DNA of 64,000 nt from Pyxidicoccus xibeiensis (GCF_024198175.1 NZ_JAJVKV010000004.1:1054001-1118000); one strand, 5' to 3'; shown: positions 9,350-18,780, counted from the stretch's first letter. Notes: a model not told the origin generated them from the sequence alone. Numbers and translations: made by a program.

Positions 9350-12300
9350 ATGACCCGACCGCTCCCGCTCCCCTCGGCCGCCCTGGTGGCGCTGCTCGCG
9401 CTCGTCTCCGCCTGCCAGTCAGAGCCTCCCCACGCCCTCGAGGAAGCCTGCCGCGACGTGTCCTGCGGCGCGGGGCGCTGCGCGCTCATCGAGAGCGGTC
9501 CCGCCTGCCTCTGCGACGCGGGGTACCACGCGGACGGCCTGCGCTGCGTGGAGGACCCACCGCTTCCGGACCCGACGCCCTGTGAGCCCAACCCGTGCAC
9601 CGAGCCGCACCGCACCGTCTGCGCCGTGGAGGACACCACGTACCAGTGCGGCTGCGACGCCGGCTACCTGTGGCGGGACGGCCAGTGCGTGGAGCTGACG
9701 CGCCCCACGTGCGCCGCCGAGCCCTGGCCGGGCGGCGACACCTTCGAGCCGGATGACTGCCCCGAGCGCGCCGTCCTCGATGTCCCCATGGGCCAGCCCC
9801 TGGAGACCCGCACCCTGGCCCCGGTGGGTGACGTGGACTGGTACCGCCTCCAGGTGCGCGAGGGCGTCACCTACCGCGTCCGCGCGTCGACCTCCACGGG
9901 CCTGGGGCTCTACCTGGACGTCGTCACCGAGGACGGCCTGCGGCCGGTGATGGCGGACCACCAGGACAGGCCGCAGGTGGGCGTGCACTTCAAGGCGCCG
10001 TCCTCCGCGCCGCTGCTGGTGCGGCTGAGCATGTACGACCCCGCCACCCAGGGGCCCTACACGCTCCTGCTCGAGGAGGAGCGCCCGGACGACTACGCCG
10101 ACACGGCGGACGGCGCGCGGCCCCTGCCGGCCGGAGGCGTGGTGGTGTCCGGCCGCGTGGACTTCCATGGCGACGTGGACCTGCATGCCCTGCCGCTGGA
10201 CGCGGCCTCCTCCACCGTCATCGACGTGGTGGGCCTCCAGGAGGGCGTGGCGGACCTCCGGGTGGAGCTGCTGGCACCCGACGGCACCACCGTGGTGCGG
10301 CAGGGGCGCGGCTCCCAGCTGCGCATCAACCTCCGCGCGCCCGTCGGAGGCCGCTATCTGCTGGCCGTGCGCGCCACGGACCCGACCGCCACGCCCCACT
10401 ACCGGCTCGCCTTCCAGCAGCTCGGCCCGGATGACCATGGGGACGACGAGGCCAGCGCGAGCCCCCTGTCCGCCACGCCCGCCCCGGTGCAGGCCACCTT
10501 CGAGCGGGGCGGAGACGTGGATGTCTTCACCTTCGTCCCCGTCGCCGGCCACCACTACCGCGTGTCCTGCAGCGCTGGCACGCCAGGCTTCGAGTGCGAG
10601 AAGCTCCTCTACCTCCAGGGCGAGCGGCCCGGCTTCTGGCAGTGGGAGCAGGTGCGCTTCACGGCCTCGGCCGCCGCGCCGCATGTGCTGCGGGTGCGCT
10701 CGTTCTCGGGCGCGGTGGGGACGTACGCCGTCCACCTCGAGGACCTCGGCGCGGACGACCATCCGAACGGCACCACGAGCGGCACGCCGGTGACGGTGGG
10801 CGGCCCGGCCATCACCGGGAGGCTCCCGGTGACGACGGACGTGGATGCCTTCACCTTCCAGGCCCAGGCCGGGCATCTCTACCGCTTCGACTGCGCGAAC
10901 CCGCAGCAGTGGCTGGCCCTCTCGCTGCGGGACCCGACCGGAGACGCCGTGGGACAGGCGCACTCCGGCAATGTCCTCATCGCCAGGGCGCACGTCGATG
11001 GGCCGCACACCGTGCAGCTCGCCACGTCCTTCTCCTTCCTGACCACGCCCTACTCCTGCCAGCTCACGGAAGCAGGGACCGACGACCACGGCGACACCCC
11101 CGCGACGGCCACCCCGATGACCTCGGCGGAGGGCGCCGGTGCCATCGACTACGACCGGGACGTGGACGTGCTGTCCGCCCAGACGGAGCCGGGCGGCATC
11201 TACCGGCTGACGGTGACCGCCGGCACCGCGAACGCCGTGAGCGTGAGCATCACCTCCGGAAGCGGCGCCGTGCTCGCCTCCGGCCAGGCGCACAGCACGT
11301 CCCAGGTGTTCGCCTTCAAGGCCACCACCGGGACGACGGCCTTCCAGGTGAGCAGCCTCTACTACCCCTCGCTCCTCGGCACCTGGTCCTTGCGGCTGGA
11401 GCGGGCGGGCGCGGACGACCACGGAGACACCCCCGCGACGGCCACGCCCGTCACCGTGCCCGGCGAGCTCACCGGCACGCTCGACTTCGCCGCCGACGTG
11501 GACGTCTTCTCCTTCCCCGCCACGGCCGGGCGCATCTACCGCATCCACTGCCCGCAGGTGGGCAGCAGCGGCAGCGAGCCCTCCATCCTCGTATACGAGG
11601 GCGCGAGGCAGCCCCAGGGCAGCAGGGTCCGGGTGCAGCACGAGGTGGAGACCAGCGGCACGCTGGCGGTCGCGGTGTCCGGGGGCAACGCGGCCTACCG
11701 CTGCACGGTGGAGGACGTGGGCACGGATGACCACGCGGACTCGGCGGTGGGCGCGAACGAGCTGGCAGCGCCCGCCGTGGGAACCGGAGCGCTGGAGACC
11801 TTCCAGGACGTGGACGCCTTCACCTTCCGCCCCACGCCGGGCCGCATCTATCGCTTCGCCTGCTCGCAAATCCATTGCGGCGTGCGCGTGCGGGGGCCGG
11901 AGGGCCAGGTCCTCGCCGAGAAGCAGCCGGGCTTCAGCGCCCCCACTGCGCTGAGCTGGGAGGCCGCCGACGCCACCCTGGTGTCCATGGAGGTCTTCTT
12001 CTCCTCCATGCTGGGCACGTACACCTACGCGCTGGAGGACGTGGGCACGGACGACCACGGAGATACCTCCGCCGCCGCCACCCCGCTCGGCGTGGGGACG
12101 GTGGGCGCCAGCTTCGAGAGCTTCCGCGACGTGGACGTCTTCAGCTTCTCCGCCACCGCGGGCCGCGTCTACCGGGTGCGCTGCTCGAGCTCCACGTCGC
12201 CCTGGTGCGAGGTGAAGGTGAAGGACCCGACGGGCCACGACGTCCCCGCGTTCCACGAGGCGCTGGTGGGTGGGCGCTACGTCATCGAGGTCAGCACCAG

Positions 12301-12991
12301 CTCCATGGAGACGGGCACCTATACCCTGCACCTGGAGGACCTGGGACCGGATGACCACGCGGATACGGCCACCGGGGCCACGCCCCTGCCGGAGGGCTCC
12401 ATCGGGGTGGGCGGCTACCTCGAGACCTTCACCGACGTGGACGTCTTCAGCCTCTCCGTGACGGCCCCGAGGGCCTACCGCATCGTCTGCAAGCCCACCG
12501 GGCCCTCCCCCGTCGGCTGCATGCTGCGCGTGCGCGATGCCCGGGGAGTCCTGGTGGTCTCCAGCGGCAGCTCGAGCGAGTGGGTGTCCTTCGAGGCCCC
12601 CGCCACGGGCACGCTGACCGTCGAGGTGTCCTCCGCGTCCTCCCAGTACACGGGCACGTACACCGTGACGCTGGAGGACCTGGGCCTGGACGACGCGGGC
12701 AACACGCCGGCGACGGCCGCGCCCCTGCCCCTGTCACAGCGCGTGGAGCGCCGCTTCGAGACGCGCTCCGACGTGGACGTGTTTGCCCTGCAGCTGAGCG
12801 GGGGCCAGCGCTACCGGGTGGAGCTGCACGCCACCGCGACCCTCCAGCTCGCCGTGCTCACCGCCGGCGGCGCCGTGCTCCCGCTCGACTTCACCCGGGA
12901 GTTCAGGCCCCCCACTGGCGGGACGTACTACCTCCAGCTCGCGGCGAGCGAGGCGGGCCCCTACGAGCTCCAGGTCCTGCCCAGCTTCTGA
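9350..12991 (+). CDS. Large lipoprotein with EGF-like segment and about ten PPC-like repeats
   Basis: 1213 residues from the ATG at 9350. I preferred this to upstream in-frame codons because it begins a lipoprotein signal peptide (VSAC, C22). The protein is a paralogue of the preceding gene, with the same EGF-like segment (CEPNPCTEP...CGCDAGY) preceded by an additional Cys-rich stretch. About ten DDHGDT-type beta-sandwich modules (roughly 90-110 residues each) run to the C-terminus. Modules contain DVDVFSF and AGR.YR signatures and often one cysteine. No enzyme domain is visible. The family could be outer-surface adhesins or predation-related surface proteins; this is inference. Confidence 0.8.
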   Translation: MTRPLPLPSAALVALLALVSACQSEPPHALEEACRDVSCGAGRCALIESGPACLCDAGYHADGLRCVEDPPLPDPTPCEPNPCTEPHRTVCAVEDTTYQCGCDAGYLWRDGQCVELTRPTCAAEPWPGGDTFEPDDCPERAVLDVPMGQPLETRTLAPVGDVDWYRLQVREGVTYRVRASTSTGLGLYLDVVTEDGLRPVMADHQDRPQVGVHFKAPSSAPLLVRLSMYDPATQGPYTLLLEEERPDDYADTADGARPLPAGGVVVSGRVDFHGDVDLHALPLDAASSTVIDVVGLQEGVADLRVELLAPDGTTVVRQGRGSQLRINLRAPVGGRYLLAVRATDPTATPHYRLAFQQLGPDDHGDDEASASPLSATPAPVQATFERGGDVDVFTFVPVAGHHYRVSCSAGTPGFECEKLLYLQGERPGFWQWEQVRFTASAAAPHVLRVRSFSGAVGTYAVHLEDLGADDHPNGTTSGTPVTVGGPAITGRLPVTTDVDAFTFQAQAGHLYRFDCANPQQWLALSLRDPTGDAVGQAHSGNVLIARAHVDGPHTVQLATSFSFLTTPYSCQLTEAGTDDHGDTPATATPMTSAEGAGAIDYDRDVDVLSAQTEPGGIYRLTVTAGTANAVSVSITSGSGAVLASGQAHSTSQVFAFKATTGTTAFQVSSLYYPSLLGTWSLRLERAGADDHGDTPATATPVTVPGELTGTLDFAADVDVFSFPATAGRIYRIHCPQVGSSGSEPSILVYEGARQPQGSRVRVQHEVETSGTLAVAVSGGNAAYRCTVEDVGTDDHADSAVGANELAAPAVGTGALETFQDVDAFTFRPTPGRIYRFACSQIHCGVRVRGPEGQVLAEKQPGFSAPTALSWEAADATLVSMEVFFSSMLGTYTYALEDVGTDDHGDTSAAATPLGVGTVGASFESFRDVDVFSFSATAGRVYRVRCSSSTSPWCEVKVKDPTGHDVPAFHEALVGGRYVIEVSTSSMETGTYTLHLEDLGPDDHADTATGATPLPEGSIGVGGYLETFTDVDVFSLSVTAPRAYRIVCKPTGPSPVGCMLRVRDARGVLVVSSGSSSEWVSFEAPATGTLTVEVSSASSQYTGTYTVTLEDLGLDDAGNTPATAAPLPLSQRVERRFETRSDVDVFALQLSGGQRYRVELHATATLQLAVLTAGGAVLPLDFTREFRPPTGGTYYLQLAASEAGPYELQVLPSF

Positions 12992-13006
12992 GCAGGCCCC
13001 GTCACC

Positions 13007-13729
13007 TCAGGCCAGGTTGTGGAAGACGCGCTGCACGTCCTCGTCCTGCTCCAGCGCGTCCACCAGCTCCAACACCTCGGTGGCCTTGTCCTCGGGCAGC
13101 TCGATGGGAGTCTGCGGCACGTACTCGGACTCGGCGGAGATGGGCGTCAGGCCCTTGGCTTCAATCGCGTGCTGCAGCTGGCCGAAGTCGGTGAAGGCGC
13201 AGTGGAGGATGACCTGCTTCTCACCCTTCTCGCCCGTGCCCTCACCCATGTCCACCAGGCCATGGTCGATGAGCTCCAGCTCCAGCGAGTCCAAATCGAG
13301 GCCCTCGGGGTTGAGCCGGAACACGCCCATGCGCTGGAACATGAAGGCGACGCTGCCGGTGGTGCCCAGGTTGCCGCCGTACTTGTTGAAGTGCATGCGC
13401 ACGTTGGCCACGGTGCGCACCACGTTGTCGGTGGCCGTCTCCACCAGCAGCGCGATGCCGTGGGGCGCGTAGCCCTCGTAGAGCACGATTTCGTAGTCGG
13501 TCGCCGTATGGCCGGTGGCGCGCTTGATGGCGGCGTCCACCTTGTCCTTCGGCATGTTCGCCGCGCGGGCGTTCTGGAGAATCCGGCGCAGCGTGGAGTT
13601 CGAGTCGGGGTTGGGCCCGCCCGCCTTCACGGAGATGGCGATGTCCTTGCTGATCCGCGTGAACACCTTCGCCATCTTGTTCCAGCGGGCCATCATCGTG
13701 GCCTTGCGTGTCTCGAAAATGCGTCCCAT
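13007..13729 (-). CDS. YebC/PmpR (TACO1) family protein
   Basis: 240 residues, the normal length for the family. The N-terminal segment MGRIFETRK...ARWNKMAKVFTRI, the RILQNARAANMPKDK helix, and YEGYAPHG...ETATDNVVRTVANVR are diagnostic. Family members are described both as DNA-binding regulators (YebC/PmpR) and as translation factors that help ribosomes through difficult peptides (TACO1, YebC2). The sequence does not decide between these roles. It is cytoplasmic and single-gene, convergent with the lipoprotein gene (15 bp between stops). Confidence 0.92.
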   Translation of the reverse strand: MGRIFETRKATMMARWNKMAKVFTRISKDIAISVKAGGPNPDSNSTLRRILQNARAANMPKDKVDAAIKRATGHTATDYEIVLYEGYAPHGIALLVETATDNVVRTVANVRMHFNKYGGNLGTTGSVAFMFQRMGVFRLNPEGLDLDSLELELIDHGLVDMGEGTGEKGEKQVILHCAFTDFGQLQHAIEAKGLTPISAESEYVPQTPIELPEDKATEVLELVDALEQDEDVQRVFHNLA

Positions 13730-13880
13730 GGGAGGGATGTATAGGTCGGCCGCCTTCCGGATGGCTACCCCCCTCGCGACGGGCTGACCGAAGGAAAACC
13801 GCGCATCCCGTTCACACTCCGCGCGCGGGGGCTATCAGGCCCATCGGGGCCCGCCACCCGCGCCGCTGAGGGGTCGAGTC

Positions 13881-15698
13881 ATGTTCAACGAGTCACGCAA
13901 GGGCCGTGGATTCGGGCGTTCCTGGATGGTGGGTGCCGTGGGCGCGGGGCTGCTGGCCGCCTGCACCGGCGCGGAGCCGTCCGGTGTGCAGGCGGAGCAG
14001 GCAGAGGACGGGCCGGTGGCCATCGGCACGTCGCAGAGCGAGCTGTACGTGGCGTCCACGCGCGTCTGGAGCACGCCCAACATCGAGGTCTGCTGGGAGA
14101 CGGCGGGCTTCGCCACGGAGAAGGCCTGGGTGCAGAACGCGGTGCGCGCCACCTGGGAGAAGGAGAGCAACCTGCTCTTCACCGGCTGGGGCACCTGCCC
14201 GGCCAGCTCCGGCATCCGCATCCGCATCAACGACGAGGGCCCCCACACCAAGGGCCTGGGCACCCAGCTGAACAACGCCGCCGCGGGCATGGTGCTCAAC
14301 TTCACCTTCGCCAACTGGAGCCCCAGCTGTGCCTCCAGCGCCGCGCAGCGCGAGCACTGTATCCGCGCCATCGCCGTGCACGAGTTCGGGCACGCGGTGG
14401 GCTTCGCCCACGAGCAGAACCGCGCGGACACGCCCTCCACCTGCACCAGCGCGCCGCAGGGCTCCAACGGCGACACCACGGTGGGCTCGTGGGACTTGAT
14501 GTCGGTGATGAACTACTGCAACCCGACGTGGAACAACGCCGGGCAGCTCAGCGTCACGGACATGCAGGGGGCCCGCCAGTTCTACGGCCACCCCCTGGGC
14601 GCGGACCAGCAGTTCCACGCCGCCAACATCAACAATGACGGCCGCGCGGACATCCTCCAGACGTTCCGGGGCTGGGCGTCCATCCCCACCTGCACCTCGA
14701 CGGGCAGCGGCTGGTCCTGCACCAACCCGGGCGCCACGATGTACAACTGGGGCTCCGCCGAGCAGCGCACCGTCACGGGGACGTTCAACAACGACGGCCT
14801 GACGGACGTGGCGCAGGTGTACCGCCTGTGGGGCAGCATCCCCACCTGCTACTCGACGGGTGGCGGCTGGAGCTGCTCCAACCTCTCGGCGGCCATCACC
14901 AACTCGGGCTCCGCCGAGCAGCGCTTCCTCACGGGCCGCTTCAACAACGACGGCCTGACGGACATCGCCCAGGTGCACCGCGGCTTCACGAGCTACCCGC
15001 TCTGCTACTCGACGGGCAGCGGCTGGTCCTGCGCCAACCCGGCGGCCACCGTCTACACGTGGAACTCGCCCGAGGAGCGCTTCCTCACGGGTGACTTCGA
15101 CGGCAATGGCCTGACGGACATCGCCCAGGCCTACCGCGCCTGGACGAGCTACCCGGTGTGCCGGTCCACGGGCACGGGCTGGACGTGCGCCAACCCGTCC
15201 GCCACCGTCTACAACTCGGGCTCTTCCGAGCAGGACTTCCTGACGGGCGACTTCAACGGGGACGGCCGCTCCGACGTCGTCCAGGCGTACCGGGGCTGGG
15301 CCGCGCTGCCCACGTGCTACTCCACGGGGACGGGCTGGAGCTGCGCCGTCAACAACGTGAGCACGTACAACTCGGGCTCGCCGGAGCAGCAGTACCTGAC
15401 GGGCGACTTCAACGGGGACGGCCGCACCGACGTCATCCAGACGTACCGGGGCTGGTCCACCATCCCCACCTGCTACTCCACGGGGACGAGCTACGCCTGC
15501 AACAACCTGCCGGCGACCATCCACAACTCGGGCTCTTCCGAGCAGCGGTTCATGACGGCCGACGTGAACGCGGATGGCCGCACGGACGTCATCCAGGTGT
15601 ACCGGGGCTGGTCGCAGTACCCGGTGTGCCTGTCCACGGGCACCGGCTGGAGCTGCGGCACCTGGGCCGCGACGGTCTACAACGTCGGCGCGTACTGA
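13881..15698 (+). CDS. Lipoprotein zinc metalloprotease with FG-GAP/VCBS-like repeats
   Basis: 605 residues. The signal peptide ends with LLAAC (C28), indicating a lipoprotein. The protease domain (about 45-235) carries a metzincin zinc motif, HEFGHAVGFAHE, with H167, H171 and H177; a later SVMNY methionine turn supports the metzincin fold. The C-terminal 360 residues consist of seven repeats of about 52 residues, each starting with a calcium-loop-like segment (GDFNGDGRTDV) as in FG-GAP/VCBS propeller repeats. A surface-attached protease for prey or matrix proteins is likely. It is divergent from the YebC gene. Confidence 0.88.
   Translation: MFNESRKGRGFGRSWMVGAVGAGLLAACTGAEPSGVQAEQAEDGPVAIGTSQSELYVASTRVWSTPNIEVCWETAGFATEKAWVQNAVRATWEKESNLLFTGWGTCPASSGIRIRINDEGPHTKGLGTQLNNAAAGMVLNFTFANWSPSCASSAAQREHCIRAIAVHEFGHAVGFAHEQNRADTPSTCTSAPQGSNGDTTVGSWDLMSVMNYCNPTWNNAGQLSVTDMQGARQFYGHPLGADQQFHAANINNDGRADILQTFRGWASIPTCTSTGSGWSCTNPGATMYNWGSAEQRTVTGTFNNDGLTDVAQVYRLWGSIPTCYSTGGGWSCSNLSAAITNSGSAEQRFLTGRFNNDGLTDIAQVHRGFTSYPLCYSTGSGWSCANPAATVYTWNSPEERFLTGDFDGNGLTDIAQAYRAWTSYPVCRSTGTGWTCANPSATVYNSGSSEQDFLTGDFNGDGRSDVVQAYRGWAALPTCYSTGTGWSCAVNNVSTYNSGSPEQQYLTGDFNGDGRTDVIQTYRGWSTIPTCYSTGTSYACNNLPATIHNSGSSEQRFMTADVNADGRTDVIQVYRGWSQYPVCLSTGTGWSCGTWAATVYNVGAY
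14617..15690 (+). repeat. Seven tandem 156-bp-type coding repeats
   Basis: The segment encodes seven FG-GAP-like units of the protease, each opening with N/D-G-R/L-x-D-V/I-x-Q. Neighbouring units are 152-162 bp long and highly similar at DNA level around the Gly-Asp loops, which could allow unit gain or loss. Confidence 0.7.
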
Positions 15699-15775
15699 GC
15701 CTGGCCGCGGCGCTGGCGGCGGGCGTCCCGCTTCGGACGTCCGCTGCCGGCACGCTCAAGGAGCAGGCTGGCGGA

Positions 15776-16159
15776 CTACCGGGCCTGCTGGGTGGCCGCG
15801 GCCAGCCGGTTCGCGGCGCCGGAGCTCTCACCGCCCGCGAGGGCGCGCTCCATGTGGGGCCCGAGCTGGCCGGTGGCCATGAGGGCCGCCATCCGGTAGT
15901 CGGAGATGAGCGACCAGAGCGGGTACTTGAAGGACGCCGGCTTGTTGCGCTCGATGACGAAGTGGCTGAACCACGCGAAGCCGTAGGCGGCGACGAGCGC
16001 GGCCGGCACGAGCAGCCCGCGGCCCGTCACGGCGGCGGTGATGCCGATGCCCGTCCCCAGGCTGGTGCCCACGAAGTGAATCCAGCGGGTGGAGGGCAGC
16101 GAGTGCTCCCGCAGGTAGAACGGCCAGAACTCGGCATAGGTCTGGAGACGGTCGGACAT
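15776..16159 (-). CDS. DUF962 (Mpo1-like) membrane protein
   Basis: 127 residues. The N-terminal FWPFYLREHSLPSTRWIHFVGT segment is the DUF962 signature, with conserved His residues (H19 and H28 region), and HFVIERNKPASFKYPLWS follows. Two to three hydrophobic helices are visible (about 27-70). The yeast relative Mpo1 is an iron-dependent dioxygenase in fatty-acid alpha-oxidation; whether this bacterial member has that activity is not known. It is convergent with the protease gene. Confidence 0.85.
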   Translation of the reverse strand: MSDRLQTYAEFWPFYLREHSLPSTRWIHFVGTSLGTGIGITAAVTGRGLLVPAALVAAYGFAWFSHFVIERNKPASFKYPLWSLISDYRMAALMATGQLGPHMERALAGGESSGAANRLAAATQQAR

Positions 16160-16369
16160 GGGGTGAAGTTGTGTCTGGAGGGGGGCCCCGCGTCAACCCG
16201 TCCTGGCGGCTGGAGTGTAGGCGTGGATACGCCGGGACGCCTGCCGGTCGTACAGCGGGCAGGCAGGCTTGCAGTCTCACGCGCATTTTGCCGTGGAGCG
16301 TCCAGTCCTGACGGCCGGTGAGCGAGAGGCTCTGCGCGAGGCGCACGGGTCGTGGGAGACTCGCGGGCG

Positions 16370-17770
16370 ATGGCGGACTGGATTCCCAAGCTGAACCCCT
16401 CGGTGGACCTGAGGAAGCTGGTGCTCAGCCCGGAGGAGGGCTTCGTGCTCTCCCGGCTGGACGGGGCCACGCCGGCCAGGAACCTTCCCGCGCTGACGGG
16501 GCTGCCCGTGGAGCGGCTGAGGACCATCCTCTCGCGGCTCGTCTCCGAGGGCGCCCTGCTGCCCGCGGCCACGGCGGTGCCGGCTGGAGGTGCGTCACCC
16601 GGGAGCCCTGGGACGGCGCCTGCCGGAAGTCCCAGGCCTGGAGGTGGCGTGGCGATGCCAGCGAGGGGTGCGTCACCCGCGAGCCCTGGGACAGCGCCTG
16701 CTGGAAGTCCCAGGCCCGGAGGTGCCGTGGCCACGGCGGCTGGAAGTGCCGCTGACGTGGGGCCGCCTGGGGCCACGGCTCCTGGAAGGTCGGCGCCCCC
16801 AAGCTCCATGCTGTCAGCGGCCGGGGGCCATTCTGCGCCCGCGAAAGCCATGCCTCCGGTGACCGATGGGGGCCCTGCTCCCGCAGGCGCGGGGGGCTTG
16901 GAGCCGCGCGCGAGCCCGCGGCTCGAACCTGTGCCGGAGCAGGACGGGGAGCTCCCCACGCTCGACCTGTCGGCGGATGAGGCTGAAGGCGTCCGGGAGG
17001 AGAGGGCTTCGACGGAGGGTGCCGAGCCGGCGGACGACGCTGAGCCACCTGACGACGAGCCGGAGGTGGCGCTGGGCAACTACCGCCAGCTCTTCGAGAC
17101 ACGGCTGCACCCGCTGCCGGAGGACCAGCGCGTGGCGCATGCGCACTCGGCGGAGGACCCGGTGCTGTCGGCGCTGTGCTTCGACCCGCTGCCGGCCGTC
17201 ATCAAGGCGGTGCTGGAGAACGCGCGGGTGGGACTGGCGCACGCGCGACTGGTGGCGCGCAACCACCGCAACCCGGTGGGCCTGGAAGCGCTGTGCGGAC
17301 GGGCGGCCTTCTCGGCGGACGCGGGCGTGCGGCGGTGGCTGGTGCGCAACCCGCAGCTGCCCGCGTCGCTGTTCCGTCGGCTGTGGGGGATGCGGCGGCT
17401 GATGGAGCTGTTCAAGGTCACCAACGACCGCGACGTCCCCGAGTCCACGCGCCGCTCGGCACGCGAGGTGATGCGCCAGCGCTTCTCCACCGGGCCTTCG
17501 GAGGAGAAGCTGGAGCTCATCATCAACACGGAAGGGCGCTGCCTGGCGGCGCTCATCGGCATGCCGGTGGACGGGAAGACGGCGTCGCTCCTGTGCGGGC
17601 GCACCTACCGCTCGCCGATGCTCATCCAGAACATCGCCCGCTGGAGCGCGGCGCCGCCGGCCCTCATCGCCCACCTGCTCAAGCAGGAGGCGGTGCGCCG
17701 GCAGCCCCAGCTGCGCATGCTGCTCGTCCGCCACCCCAACGCGCCCGCGGATGCGAAGCGCGGCGGCTGA
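16370..17770 (+). CDS. Helical-repeat protein with N-terminal winged-helix-like segment (hypothetical)
   Basis: 466 residues from the ATG at 16370; a GTG 18 bases upstream is possible. Residues 1-66 look like a small winged helix (LVLSPEEGFVLSRLDGATP...TILSRLVSEGALLP), as found in myxobacterial PATAN/DUF4388-type proteins. Residues 67-240 are low-complexity Gly/Ala/Pro and acidic linker, including two copies of a 26-residue repeat. The C-terminal part (about 240-460) is built of short helical pairs (DPVLSALCFDP, ARNHRNPVGLEAL, VRRWLVRNPQLP, LLVRHPNAP) resembling leucine-rich-variant or HEAT repeats, a protein-interaction scaffold. No enzyme motif and no export signal are visible. Function is not recognised. 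Confidence 0.75.
   Translation: MADWIPKLNPSVDLRKLVLSPEEGFVLSRLDGATPARNLPALTGLPVERLRTILSRLVSEGALLPAATAVPAGGASPGSPGTAPAGSPRPGGGVAMPARGASPASPGTAPAGSPRPGGAVATAAGSAADVGPPGATAPGRSAPPSSMLSAAGGHSAPAKAMPPVTDGGPAPAGAGGLEPRASPRLEPVPEQDGELPTLDLSADEAEGVREERASTEGAEPADDAEPPDDEPEVALGNYRQLFETRLHPLPEDQRVAHAHSAEDPVLSALCFDPLPAVIKAVLENARVGLAHARLVARNHRNPVGLEALCGRAAFSADAGVRRWLVRNPQLPASLFRRLWGMRRLMELFKVTNDRDVPESTRRSAREVMRQRFSTGPSEEKLELIINTEGRCLAALIGMPVDGKTASLLCGRTYRSPMLIQNIARWSAAPPALIAHLLKQEAVRRQPQLRMLLVRHPNAPADAKRGG
16587..16742 (+). repeat. 78-bp coding tandem repeat, two copies
   Basis: Two adjacent copies with a period of 78 bp (tgcgtcaccc at 16591 and again at 16669), differing at a few positions. They encode two 26-residue GASPxSPGTAPAGSPRPGG units in the linker of the helical-repeat protein. 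The period is a multiple of three, so copy-number change would keep the frame. Confidence 0.75.
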
Positions 17771-17822
17771 GCTGGCGGAGCGAAGCCGCCCGCTGCCCCG
17801 CCCCGCGACGGGACCGGAGGCG

Positions 17823-17882
17823 CACTGTTCGGAAATGTCGGGGGTTTTGCGTCGCGAAATGTCCCGACATTTTCGAACAGTG
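17823..17882. repeat. 60-bp imperfect palindrome between convergent genes
   Basis: Two 20-bp arms, 17823-17842 and 17863-17882, are reverse complements with one mismatch (cactgttcggaaatgtcggg against its complement). They are separated by 20 bp. The inner part, cgaaatgtcccgacattttcg, can form a second, competing hairpin. The element is markedly more AT-rich than its surroundings. It lies between the stop codons of two convergent genes, so it could act as a bidirectional terminator, but there is no T-run. A REP- or MITE-like dispersed element is the alternative. Confidence 0.7.
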
Positions 17883-17925
17883 TCGCTCCGAACCGCTCCC
17901 GGGCGGCCCCGGCCGACGTCGGACC

Positions 17926-18780
17926 TCAGCGCTGCAACGCCGCGCCCACCGCCTGCGCGAGCGTAGTCGTGGGCCTCCCGATGAGCCGGCTCAAGTCACC
18001 GGTGGAGACCTCCAGGTCCCCCCGGGAGATGCCGACGTCGGAGTCCGCCAGCACCTCGGCGAACGGCCCCGGCACGCCGACGCCCTTCAGCGCGCCCTGG
18101 TACTCCTCGCGAGGCAGGTCGTTGTACGCAATCGTCTTGCCCACCTTGCGACCGACCTCGGCGGCCAGCTCCGCCATGGTGAACGCGCTGTCCCCGCCCA
18201 GCTCGTAGACCTTGTTCTCGTGCCCCGGGCTGGTGACCACCGCCACCGCTGCCGCCGCGTAGTCCGCGCGCGTCGCCGCGGAGATGCGGCCCTGCTTCGC
18301 GCTGCCCATCATCGCCCCGTGCGCCAGCGCCGGACCCAGGTTCTCGGTGTAGTTCTCGAAGTACCAGCCGTTGCGCAGGAACACGAAGGGAATGCCGGAC
18401 GCGCGGATGAGCTGCTCGGTGGCCTTGTGCTCCGCGGCCAGCGCCATGCCGGACGTGTCCGCGCGCAGGATGCTGGTGTACGCAAGCAGCCGGACCCCGG
18501 CCTTCTTCGCCGCCTCTACCACGGCCTGGTGCTGCTTCACCCGCTGCCCGACTTCACTGCCCGAGATGAACAGCACCTTCTCCACTCCGGCGAACGCGGG
18601 CCCGAGCGTCTCCGGCTGGCTGTAGTCGGCCCGGCGCACCTGCACGCCCCGGGCGTCGAGGTCGGCGGCCTTCTCCGGGTTGCGCACGGCCGCGATGACC
18701 TGGCGGGCGGGGACCTTCTCGAGCAGCGCGTCGATGACGAGGCGGCCGAGCTTCCCGGTGGCTCCAGTCACGAGAATCAT
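17926..18780 (-). CDS. NmrA-like NAD(P)H:quinone oxidoreductase (QorB/YtfG type)
   Basis: 284 residues. The N-terminal Rossmann motif ILVTGATGKLGRLVI binds NAD(P)H. YTSILRADTSGMALAAEHKATEQ and LRNGWYFENYTENL are typical of the QorB/NmrA-like atypical SDR group, which reduces quinones or senses redox cofactors. I chose the ATG at 18780 because the Rossmann strand starts directly after it. The gene is divergent from an HxlR-type regulator, an arrangement like ytfG/ytfH (qorB/qorR), which suggests redox- or quinone-responsive control. Confidence 0.87.
   Translation of the reverse strand: MILVTGATGKLGRLVIDALLEKVPARQVIAAVRNPEKAADLDARGVQVRRADYSQPETLGPAFAGVEKVLFISGSEVGQRVKQHQAVVEAAKKAGVRLLAYTSILRADTSGMALAAEHKATEQLIRASGIPFVFLRNGWYFENYTENLGPALAHGAMMGSAKQGRISAATRADYAAAAVAVVTSPGHENKVYELGGDSAFTMAELAAEVGRKVGKTIAYNDLPREEYQGALKGVGVPGPFAEVLADSDVGISRGDLEVSTGDLSRLIGRPTTTLAQAVGAALQR

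Noticed and set aside
9419..12358. Long open frame antisense to the repeat lipoprotein gene
   Set aside because: It repeats only because the sense gene repeats. The translation is His/Arg/Gly-rich without a recognisable fold or ribosome site.
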